Shown: one piece after another, positions 8,496 to 16,017 of the stretch | Numbering within the stretch: position 1 is the stretch's first letter | Layout: each line of letters starts with the position of its first letter | Assembly (NCBI GenBank): GCA_031550725.1 | Contig: JAVBOH010000008.1 | Span: 124,001 to 188,000 of the forward strand | From: UBA946 sp031550725 | Lineage (GTDB): Bacteria > Bacillota > Clostridia > Oscillospirales > Ruminococcaceae | DNA length: 64,000 nucleotides | Direction: 5' to 3' | The notes under the pieces: model-generated | Told to the model about the DNA's origin: nothing | Seen by the model: only the letters and a program-made list of their open reading frames with translations | Databases searched by the model: none | Position numbers and translations under genes: made by a program

Positions 8496-9362
8496 ATGGC
8501 TAAGAAATCTGGTCTTGGTAAAGGTCTTGACGCTTTATTTGAAGATAATTTTAGCGAAATTCAAGATAATGTTCAAAATGTTAGAATGTCAGAAATAGAA
8601 CCCAACAAAAATCAGCCTAGACGCCACTTTGATAACGATGCTATAACTGTTCTTGCTGACAGCATTCAGCAGCATGGTCTTATTCAGCCAATTTTGGTAC
8701 GCCCATATGGCAGTGGTTATCAAATTGTTGCAGGCGAACGTAGATGGCGTGCTTGTAAAATGCTCGGTATGATTGACGTTCCTGTTGTTATAAAAGAATT
8801 ATCCGACTCCGAAACTGCTCAAATTGCTATAATTGAAAATATACAACGTGAAAATTTAAACCCAATTGAAGAAGCTTTTGCTTATAAAGAACTAATGGAA
8901 AACTATGATATGACACAGGATCAGGTTGCTAAAACTGTTGGCAAATCTCGTCCTGCTGTTGCAAATGCATTAAGGCTTCTTAATATGCCTGAACAAATAC
9001 AAGATATGCTCAAAATTGGTGATTTAACATCTGGACAAGCTAAGGCTATTGCTGCTCTTGATACCGATGAAGAAATGATTGACCTTGCACACAAGGCAAG
9101 AAATGGTATGATGACTGTTCGCAACATAGAAAAAACAGTCACTGCTATGAAAAAAGATGACGAAGATGAGGACGAAATTAAGCCATCAAGTGAAGAAAAG
9201 AAAGCACAAAATTATATCACTGAAATGGAAATAAGCTTGCACGACGCATTAAATCGCAAGATTAAAATTTCATCCAAAGACGGTGAAAAAGGCACAATAA
9301 CAATTGACTTCTTTGATAAGGATGATTTAAGCATTCTTGCTGATAAATTGACCGCATATTAA
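8496..9362 (+). CDS. parB: Chromosome-partitioning protein ParB (Spo0J)
   Basis: This is the CTP-dependent DNA clamp that loads at parS and recruits condensin. The start is most likely ATG 8496, giving the canonical MAKKSGLGKGLDALF; an ATG at 8484 abuts the GAGGGG and leaves no spacing. Motifs are NQPRRHFDNDAI, the CTP-binding GERRWRACK (about 80-88), the ENIQRENLNPIEEA catalytic region, the helix-turn-helix MTQDQVAKTVGKSRPAVANA, an acidic linker (DDEDEDE), and a C-terminal dimerisation domain. Two perfect parS sites bracket the parAB operon, one before parA and one in its terminator. Confidence 0.96.
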   Translation: MAKKSGLGKGLDALFEDNFSEIQDNVQNVRMSEIEPNKNQPRRHFDNDAITVLADSIQQHGLIQPILVRPYGSGYQIVAGERRWRACKMLGMIDVPVVIKELSDSETAQIAIIENIQRENLNPIEEAFAYKELMENYDMTQDQVAKTVGKSRPAVANALRLLNMPEQIQDMLKIGDLTSGQAKAIAALDTDEEMIDLAHKARNGMMTVRNIEKTVTAMKKDDEDEDEIKPSSEEKKAQNYITEMEISLHDALNRKIKISSKDGEKGTITIDFFDKDDLSILADKLTAY

Positions 9363-9366
9363 AAAC

Positions 9367-9407
9367 AACCCCATATAATTGTTCCACGTGAAACATTATA
9401 TGGGGTT
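9367..9407. terminator. Bidirectional terminator between parB and glgB with parS as its loop
   Basis: AACCCCATATAAT (9367-9379) pairs perfectly over 13 bp with ATTATATGGGGTT (9395-9407). The loop is 15 of the 16 bases of a parS site. Reading leftward (glgB direction) the stem is followed by GTTGTTTTT, a good U tract. Reading rightward (parB direction) the tract is weaker. Both genes converge here. Confidence 0.88.
9380..9395 (+). promoter_or_regulatory. parS: parS site in the parB/glgB terminator loop
   Basis: TGTTCCACGTGAAACA, identical to the site at 7590. It lies 18 bp after the parB stop and forms the loop of a 13-bp hairpin. Confidence 0.95.
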
Positions 9408-9416
9408 ATTTATACT

Positions 9417-11252
9417 TTATTTTGCTTTAAATATCTTCGCCGAAAATGGTTCCAATGACACATTAAATGAATACGGTTTGTTTTTATGTGACTTAGCAGC
9501 AGTCTTAAAACTTTTTGCTTTTACAGTTGGAGTAGTACCACTATAAATTTCACTGTCACTATTTATTATTTCTGTAAGTTTGTATTCCATGTCAGAACCA
9601 ATTACATAATCCTTTTGAGCATGGTCAGATAAATTCATCACCACTATTAATGTATCTTTTCCAACAAATCTCTTGTATGCATATATACAATCCTCTGGAG
9701 CATCAGCTTCAAGCCACTTGAAACAATCCATATTGTATTCCTGACAATGAAGTGCAGGATGTTCAATATATAGCTTTGATAAATCAGTTATAAATTTTCT
9801 GAATGAATCATGCGCTGGATACTTAGTCATAAACCAGTCTTGCTCTTTTTCTTCATCCCACTCACGAAATTGTGCTATTTCATTTCCCATGAAATTAAGC
9901 TTCTTTCCTGGATGAGTATACATATACAAATATAACGCTCTCGCCTGCTTGAACTTATCCTCATAAAGTCCCCACATTTTCTGAATAATAGTTGCTTTGC
10001 CATGAACAACCTCATCATGTGAAAATGGCAGTAAAAACAACTCATTATAGAAATAATGCATCGAAAATGTTAGCTTGTGATAATGATACTGACGTTCAAA
10101 TGGAGGTGTACGGAAGAAATCAAGTGTATCATTCATCCAGCCCATATCCCACTTGTAATCAAAACCAAGTCCCCCATATTCGGATGGAGCAGTTACCTTT
10201 AGAAAGTTTGTTGAATCCTCTGCTATTAAAATTGCTGTCGGATGTATATGATGAAGTCCGCTGTTCATTTTTCTAAGAAATTCTACCGCACCGTTATTAA
10301 CTCCCCTGCTTGCATCACCCTGCCAGTAAATTGCATTACTGATTGCATCCATACGAATACCGTCAAAATGATACTCCGAAAGCCAGAAATTCGCACAGGA
10401 CTGCATAAAGCAACGTGTTTCATTGCGGTAATAATTGAAGTTATATGAGCCCCATTCGCTATATCCAGCACCATTATTAGGATATTCATATAAAGATGTG
10501 CCATCAAAATTAACCAATGCATAGCCATCAACAGCAAAATGCACAGGTACAAAATCCATTATAATTCCTATATCATTTTTATGGCACTCATTAATAAGAT
10601 ACTTTAAATCATCTGGTGTGCCATATCTTGATGTTGCACTGAAAAAACCAGTTGTCTGATATCCCCACGAACAATCTGCAGGATGTTCGCTAAGCGGCAG
10701 CACTTCAATATGTGTGTAGCCATGCTCCTTTACATATGGGATAAGTTTGTCCGCAGTTTCCCTGTATGTGTACCAGCCATCCGAAACAGGAGTGTTTTCA
10801 TCCTTATTTTCACTGTCTTTGCGCTGCCATGAGCCAAGATGAACTTCATATATATTCATTGGCTTGTCATAACACTTATCACGTGATTTCATCCATTTTT
10901 CATCATCAAAATTAAATTTATGCATATCTGTTATTATTGATGATGACTGCGGACGAAGTTCCATCTGAAAACCATATGGGTCACTTCTGTCAACAGCAGC
11001 TCCATCCGGCTGATGAATGCGGTATTTATACATTTGCTTTTCCATAGCATTTCCTATAAATAATTCATAAACACCTGCTGTATTAATTCTATCCATGAAC
11101 TGCCCATTCCAGCAGTTAAATTCACCAATTACTTCAACATTTTTTGCATTTGGAGCATAAACACGGAATATAACTCCCCCATCTTGCATATGTGCACCAA
11201 AATATTTATAAGCATCAAATACATTGCCATCAAAAAAATCCTGATAATTCAT
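9417..11252 (-). CDS. glgB: 1,4-alpha-glucan branching enzyme (GH13)
   Basis: GlgB transfers alpha-1,4 chains to make alpha-1,6 branches in glycogen. It has an N-terminal CBM48 domain (about 1-110), a GH13 barrel and a C-terminal beta domain (from about 510). Catalytic residues visible are Asp302 in FDGIRMDAIS, Glu345 in ILIAEDST, and the conserved HD of FSHDEVVHG (412-413). GSWQRK and WGYQTTGFF are family motifs. The 611-aa length is slightly short of the usual 620-730, with a compact N-terminus. The ATG at 11252 has GGAGG upstream. No glgC, glgA or glgP lies nearby, so this is a lone copy. Confidence 0.95.
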   Translation of the reverse strand: MNYQDFFDGNVFDAYKYFGAHMQDGGVIFRVYAPNAKNVEVIGEFNCWNGQFMDRINTAGVYELFIGNAMEKQMYKYRIHQPDGAAVDRSDPYGFQMELRPQSSSIITDMHKFNFDDEKWMKSRDKCYDKPMNIYEVHLGSWQRKDSENKDENTPVSDGWYTYRETADKLIPYVKEHGYTHIEVLPLSEHPADCSWGYQTTGFFSATSRYGTPDDLKYLINECHKNDIGIIMDFVPVHFAVDGYALVNFDGTSLYEYPNNGAGYSEWGSYNFNYYRNETRCFMQSCANFWLSEYHFDGIRMDAISNAIYWQGDASRGVNNGAVEFLRKMNSGLHHIHPTAILIAEDSTNFLKVTAPSEYGGLGFDYKWDMGWMNDTLDFFRTPPFERQYHYHKLTFSMHYFYNELFLLPFSHDEVVHGKATIIQKMWGLYEDKFKQARALYLYMYTHPGKKLNFMGNEIAQFREWDEEKEQDWFMTKYPAHDSFRKFITDLSKLYIEHPALHCQEYNMDCFKWLEADAPEDCIYAYKRFVGKDTLIVVMNLSDHAQKDYVIGSDMEYKLTEIINSDSEIYSGTTPTVKAKSFKTAAKSHKNKPYSFNVSLEPFSAKIFKAK

Positions 11253-11392
11253 TTACAATAAAACCTCCACACAATTACACTATGCAATTATAGTGCGTTA
11301 AGCTTAAACAACTATATTATTCGACATTAAAGTTAACACTAGTATACCATACGGTATATATAAATGCAATAGCAATATATTAATTTTAACAA

Positions 11393-11429
11393 CAAAATTA
11401 CCGACCATACTGATTTAAAGTACGGTCGG
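11393..11429 (-). terminator. Terminator downstream of mazF
   Basis: On the minus strand CCGACCGTA pairs with TATGGTCGG (one G.T pair) around an 11-nt loop and is followed by TAATTTTGTTG. Confidence 0.7.
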
Positions 11430-11450
11430 CAGGCAAGATTTAAAATAAAT

Positions 11451-11831
11451 TCAGGTGATTTGATTAGTATTACCATTGGAACGTCCTAGTCCAAAGCTTA
11501 TTGAAAGGGCATTATTAACTTGATTCATAGCAGGAGGATCAATCTCACCCATTCGCTCCTTAAGACGTTTTTTATCAATGGTGCGGATTTGTTCAAGCAG
11601 GACAATACTATCCTTTGCAAGACCGCATTCGGTAGCATTTAGCTCAATATGAGTTGGCAGCTTGGATTTCTCACGCTGACTTGTAATTGCTGCGGCAATT
11701 ACTGTCGGACTATGCTTGTTACCAACGTCATTCTGAACAATAAGTACCGGACGCAGACCTCCTTGTTCTGAGCCTACGACTGGACTTAAATCCGCATAAT
11801 AAATTTCTCCCCTTTTTATTGACACATCCAA
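11451..11831 (-). CDS. ndoA: MazF/NdoA-type mRNA interferase toxin
   Basis: This protein resembles the EndoA/MazF ribosome-independent endoribonuclease. The core RGEIYYADLSPVVGSEQGG followed by RPVLIVQND is the family signature, with later AAITSQ, LPTHIELNA and LLEQIRTIDKKRL. The open frame extends upstream to 11918, but homology begins only near 11825. The start is therefore probably TTG 11831 or GTG 11825 behind GGGAG; 11831 is given here. No antitoxin gene (ndoAI/mazE) precedes it: the upstream 340 bp carry only the divergent recG promoter. It may be an orphan toxin or have an antitoxin elsewhere. Confidence 0.88.
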   Translation of the reverse strand: MDVSIKRGEIYYADLSPVVGSEQGGLRPVLIVQNDVGNKHSPTVIAAAITSQREKSKLPTHIELNATECGLAKDSIVLLEQIRTIDKKRLKERMGEIDPPAMNQVNNALSISFGLGRSNGNTNQIT

Positions 11832-12205
11832 ACACTCCCATTTTATTGCTTTATCGGGTAAACCCAATGAAACTCCATTAACAATAACTACTAACATTTC
11901 ATCGGTATAAAGCAACACCGAATTTTTCTTTCGTAAAAAGTTTTATGATATTATTGTTGACGGATTTTTCAAAAATAATCATCCGTAATTTTTTTTATAG
12001 GGGATAATTCTAATTCATGTTTGTAAAATAATGCATACTGACAATTTTGTCTTTCACTTTATTTCAATCGTGAATTAGTTATACTTAAAATATTCATGAA
12101 TAGTTTTGCACAAATAGTCATGAGCATTTTGTGGGACACTATATTTTATGCAAAAGCATATAAAATGTGAGGATAGGTACGAGCTGTTTTTGTATGTAAA
12201 ATATT
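11832..12205. other. Intergenic region between mazF and recG
   Basis: This is AT-rich DNA with no convincing gene. The mazF frame stays open through 11832-11918 (29 codons) without recognisable homology. An imperfect hairpin lies near 12149-12173 (TATTTTATGC ... GCATATAAAAT). The rightmost part leads into the recG promoter. No antitoxin-like frame was seen. Confidence 0.5.
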
Positions 12206-12234
12206 TTGACAAAACATACATTCTGTGGTATTAT
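12206..12234 (+). promoter_or_regulatory. Sigma-A type promoter for recG
   Basis: Perfect TTGACA (12206-12211), a 17-nt spacer and TATTAT (12229-12234) with a TGG extension (TGTGGTATTAT). It lies 35 bp before the chosen recG start. Confidence 0.88.
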
Positions 12235-12268
12235 ATGTATATGGTTTCATTTTTGATTGGAGATATGT

Positions 12269-14323
12269 ATGACTTCAAAAAAAATTTCTAAAGATACGGT
12301 AATAACAGAGTTTTTTGGTGTTGGCGAAAAACGTGCAAAGCTATATAATAAAATTGGAATTAACACGGTTCAAAATCTCCTTGAATATTATCCAAGGGAT
12401 TATATCGACTATTCTATGCCAATTTCGATACAGACAGCTGCAATTAATGAGCCATGTGTAATTAAGGCTGTTGTAACAAAAAAAATGCCTGCCGCTAAAA
12501 TCAGGCAGGGACTTGTTTTATATAAGGTTGTCGTGCAGGATGATGCCGAATTGATGACTATTGTGCTTTATAATAACAGGTTTACTTATGATGCGCTTGA
12601 AATGGGCGAGGAGTATTTGTTTTACGGCAAAATGCTGGGTGGTTTTACACGCAAGGAGATGAACTCACCTCAGTTTATAAGAGCTGATTCAGAGCATAAA
12701 ATTAAGCCAAAATACAGGCTTACAGATGGTCTTACTTCAAATATGATAATTACAAATATGTCATATGCACTTGAAAATATAGGCGATGATTATTATAATG
12801 ACTTTTTACCATCTGAACTTAGAGATTTCTATGATTTATGTACCTATGAATATGCTGTAAAAAACGTGCATTTTCCATGTGATGAAAATGCTTGTGAAAA
12901 AAGCAAAAGGCGTCTTGCTTTTGATGAAATGCTTTTTTTGCAGCTTGGTATGATTTTAATGAAAAACCGCAACCGTCAGGTTACAACATATAAAATGTCA
13001 CCACAAGCTGATGCTTTGCAGGAATTTTATGATGCTCTTCCCTTTGAGCTTACTAATGCGCAGAAAAACGCTATATCGGATGTTATGGAGGATATGTGCT
13101 TAGATACGCCTATGAACAGGCTTATTCAGGGTGATGTTGGCTCGGGTAAAACTGCTGTTGCTGCTGGTGCTGCTATTATTTCATATAAAAACGGATTTCA
13201 GACTGCTATGATGGCACCGACTGAAATTCTTGCAATACAGCACTATAAAACACTTTCCGAGCTGCTTTCACCTCTTGGTATAAATGTCTGCTGTCTTACA
13301 GGCTCGATAAAGGCTAAGGAACGCCGTGAAATTGCTGAAAAAATCAAGAATGGTTATTATAATGTTGTAGTCGGTACTCATGCGCTTATTTCTGAGTCAA
13401 CGGAGTTTAACAGTTTAGGGCTTGTTATTATGGATGAACAGCATCGTTTCGGCGTTAATCAGCGCACTATGCTTGCTAATAAGGGTAATAATCCTCATAA
13501 GCTTGTAATGTCTGCAACACCTATTCCTCGTACACTTGCACTTATAATTTATGGTGATTTGGATATATCCGTTCTTAACGAACTGCCAAAGGGCAGGCAG
13601 GTTATTGAAACCTTTGCAGTTACTGCAAAGCTTAAGACTAGGGCATATGGATTTATTAAGAAGCAGCTTGATGAGGGCAGACAAGCTTATATAATTTGTC
13701 CTATGATTGAAGATGGCATGAGTGAGATGGCCGCAGCAAAATCTTATGCAGAAAGTTTGCAAAAGGGTGAATTTGCTGATTACAGGATAGGACTTCTTCA
13801 CGGAAAAATGTCTGGTGCTGCAAAAGATACAGTTATGTCCGAGTTTAAAGAGCATAATATTGACTTACTTGTTGCGACAACTGTTGTCGAGGTTGGTGTC
13901 GATGTACCTAATTCCACAATAATTCTTATTGAGAATGCCGACCAATTTGGGCTTTCACAGCTCCATCAGCTAAGGGGACGTGTTGGACGTGGCAAATATC
14001 AAAGCTATTGTATATTGATTGCAGGAAACGTCACAGAGGAATCAAGAGAGCGTCTTAAAATAATGACTGAAACATCTGACGGCTTTAAAATATCAGAATA
14101 TGACTTAAAGCTTAGAGGCGCAGGCGACTTTTTTGGTGAAAGGCAGCATGGTTTACCAAAAATGAAGATTGCTGATATAGCAGCAGACCGTGAGTTATTG
14201 TCACAAACAGGACAAGCTGCAAAAAAACTTTTCAAGAATAGTGATGATTTAAGCTTATACCCTGAGCTTAAACAAAAAATTGATATTATGTTTGAAAATA
14301 ATTCTGAAAATAGCATGAACTAA
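12269..14323 (+). CDS. recG: ATP-dependent DNA helicase RecG
   Basis: RecG is a branch-migrating helicase that remodels stalled forks and Holliday junctions. The start is taken as ATG 12269 (MTSKKISKDT), with GGAG at 12259-12262. The N-terminal wedge/OB domain spans about 60-160. The helicase core shows Walker A GDVGSGKTAVA, the DEAH-box variant MDEQHRFGVNQR, motif III SATPIPRTLAL, and motifs V-VI ATTVVEVGVDVP and QLRGRVGRG. At 684 aa the length is normal. It is monocistronic between its own promoter and a terminator, and is convergent with the cheW-type gene. Confidence 0.96.
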   Translation: MTSKKISKDTVITEFFGVGEKRAKLYNKIGINTVQNLLEYYPRDYIDYSMPISIQTAAINEPCVIKAVVTKKMPAAKIRQGLVLYKVVVQDDAELMTIVLYNNRFTYDALEMGEEYLFYGKMLGGFTRKEMNSPQFIRADSEHKIKPKYRLTDGLTSNMIITNMSYALENIGDDYYNDFLPSELRDFYDLCTYEYAVKNVHFPCDENACEKSKRRLAFDEMLFLQLGMILMKNRNRQVTTYKMSPQADALQEFYDALPFELTNAQKNAISDVMEDMCLDTPMNRLIQGDVGSGKTAVAAGAAIISYKNGFQTAMMAPTEILAIQHYKTLSELLSPLGINVCCLTGSIKAKERREIAEKIKNGYYNVVVGTHALISESTEFNSLGLVIMDEQHRFGVNQRTMLANKGNNPHKLVMSATPIPRTLALIIYGDLDISVLNELPKGRQVIETFAVTAKLKTRAYGFIKKQLDEGRQAYIICPMIEDGMSEMAAAKSYAESLQKGEFADYRIGLLHGKMSGAAKDTVMSEFKEHNIDLLVATTVVEVGVDVPNSTIILIENADQFGLSQLHQLRGRVGRGKYQSYCILIAGNVTEESRERLKIMTETSDGFKISEYDLKLRGAGDFFGERQHGLPKMKIADIAADRELLSQTGQAAKKLFKNSDDLSLYPELKQKIDIMFENNSENSMN

Positions 14324-14327
14324 CAAA

Positions 14328-14358
14328 AAAATGCACCCTTGTTGAAAGAGTGCATTTT
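14328..14358. terminator. Bidirectional terminator between recG and the CheW-CZB gene
   Basis: AAAATGCAC (14328-14336) pairs with GTGCATTTT (14350-14358), with A and T tracts on both sides. It serves the convergent genes. Confidence 0.82.
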
Positions 14359-14374
14359 GATATTATATTATTGA

Positions 14375-15232
14375 TTATATTTTAGCTTTTCTAAGAAGTA
14401 GGTCCTCATCAATAATAAGAATTTCCTTCTTAATTTTAGCGTTATGAGCAACACCAACAAAATAACGTGAATCAACTATCTTGTTCATTGAACGGTCGTC
14501 ACTTACCATTTCAATTGCATCAATTGCTAAAACCTCATCAACAAGAAGTCCTAATGATTCATCAGAATTTGAAAGATGCACAACAGTTTCACGGAACTGA
14601 CCCTTGTAGCTTTCAACAGTTTCATTCATCAGACCTAAGATGATAGGCATATAATTATCAGTGATATTAGAAAGCAATGATTTTATCTGGTCATCATTCT
14701 TACCACCTTTATTACTGCTTATAAGATTATCAATAGTAACCGAAGTTTCATGAAGCAGCTTATGAGGATATTCAATCTTCATTAGTGTACGTATAACGGA
14801 ATTATCCTGCTTGTTTGATTTATTAATATAGTCATAGTACCACTGACCAAAACCACATTTAAGCGGATCCTTTTCCATCATAAATCTGTCGTTATTTTCA
14901 ACACATTTCTTAAGCTCAGTAACCCAGTCAATATGTGCCTGCTTATACTTATTTAAGTATTCCTCAAACTTTTTGCTTTCATCCTCAATAGACTGAAATC
15001 TGAAAAGCTTTCTCATTTCAAGTAGTGGGAAAACTTCACCTCTTATTTCAATCAATCCCTTATAAACATCCGATGCCTCTGGCAATGGTGTTACTTCAGG
15101 AGGCATAAGAATACCGTTAACATATTTACTGTTTACAGCATAGCAGTTTGAATTTAATGTGAAAATAAGCCAAGGCAAATCATTTGCCTCAATGTTTTCA
15201 ACAGTATCATTTGTTTTTACAAGATCGTTCAT
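14375..15232 (-). CDS. CheW-like protein with inserted CZB (zinc-binding) domain
   Basis: A CheW fold is split by an insertion. The first half (about 15-75) has PWLIFTLNSNCYAVNSKYVNGIL and RGEVFPLLEMRKLF. The second half (about 205-285) has LGLLVDEVLAIDAIE and YFVGVAHNAKIKKEILIID. Between them lies a helical CZB-like domain with a putative zinc site H100 (AHIDW), C126 (KCGFGQWYYD), H157 and H161 (PHKLLHE). CZB domains sense zinc, pH or hypochlorite in chemoreceptors. The ATG at 15232 has AGGATGG upstream, giving 285 aa. There are no chemotaxis or flagellar genes in the window, so it is an orphan here; its partner kinase, if any, is unknown. Confidence 0.8.
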   Translation of the reverse strand: MNDLVKTNDTVENIEANDLPWLIFTLNSNCYAVNSKYVNGILMPPEVTPLPEASDVYKGLIEIRGEVFPLLEMRKLFRFQSIEDESKKFEEYLNKYKQAHIDWVTELKKCVENNDRFMMEKDPLKCGFGQWYYDYINKSNKQDNSVIRTLMKIEYPHKLLHETSVTIDNLISSNKGGKNDDQIKSLLSNITDNYMPIILGLMNETVESYKGQFRETVVHLSNSDESLGLLVDEVLAIDAIEMVSDDRSMNKIVDSRYFVGVAHNAKIKKEILIIDEDLLLRKAKI

Positions 15233-15499
15233 TGTTATAACCATCCTTTTCAAAAAAATTCGTAATTAAATTGTAATTATACTTCCTTGCAAATAAATGC
15301 AATGCAAAGATTGGCTAAAGAGTATATTATCAGACTATTAACTTATTATTACCCTAAATTATATACCATTTCTTTTAACGTGTCAAGCATTGCTAAATAA
15401 CCTTAACGCTTTTTAACATTTTCTACAAATTATTATATAATAATTCACCATTTGATAAAAAATAATATCAAAAATATATTATTTATAGGAGTTGTCCAT

Positions 15500-15928
15500 A
15501 TGAAAATATTAATTGATGCAGACGGATGTCCTGTTGTTAAATTAACTGTTCAAATTGCAAAAAAAATGAATATTCGCTGTATTATTATAAGCGACACCAG
15601 TCATGAATTTTCGAGCGATTATGCCGAAACTTTTACTGTTGACAAAGGTGCAGACAGTGCAGATTTCAAAATTGTTAATATGGCTCAAAAAGATGATATT
15701 GTTATTACTCAGGATTATGGACTTGCTTCAATGTGTCTTGCGAAAAGTGCTAAGGCCATAAGTCAAAATGGTATGGTTTATGATGATTTTAACATTGGTG
15801 GACTGCTTGAAAGCCGTCATACTGCAAAAAAAATCCGTAATTCTGGAGGACGCCTAAAAGGTCCTGCAAAACGCACTGCTGAACAGGATAATGAGTTTGT
15901 CAGAGTGCTTGAAAGTATGTTGAAATAA
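15500..15928 (+). CDS. YaiI/YqxD family protein (DUF188)
   Basis: The sequence MKILIDADGCPVVK followed by IRCIIISDTSHEF and the segment DIVITQDYGLASMCLAK are typical of the DUF188/YaiI family. These proteins have a PIN-like fold with conserved aspartates; the function is not established. The basic, variable C-terminal region RHTAKKIRNSGGRLKGPAKRT is also characteristic. I start at ATG 15500 because ATAGGAG lies at a good distance; the longer frame from 15452 adds a hydrophobic stretch with no support. It is a single gene followed by a strong terminator. Confidence 0.88.
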   Translation: MKILIDADGCPVVKLTVQIAKKMNIRCIIISDTSHEFSSDYAETFTVDKGADSADFKIVNMAQKDDIVITQDYGLASMCLAKSAKAISQNGMVYDDFNIGGLLESRHTAKKIRNSGGRLKGPAKRTAEQDNEFVRVLESMLK

Positions 15929-15965
15929 TGCTTTTACTTTTTATTTCATAATTTATATTGATAGC

Positions 15966-16008
15966 AAAATGCAGATACATGAGATTTTTTCTCATGTATC
16001 TGCATTTT
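15966..16008. terminator. Bidirectional terminator between the DUF188 gene and gyrA
   Basis: An 18-bp perfect stem (15966-15983 with 15991-16008), beginning AAAATGCAGATAC, around a 7-nt loop, with T and A tracts outside. The gyrA stop is only 9 bp away on the other strand. Confidence 0.93.
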
Positions 16009-16017
16009 TATAAATTA

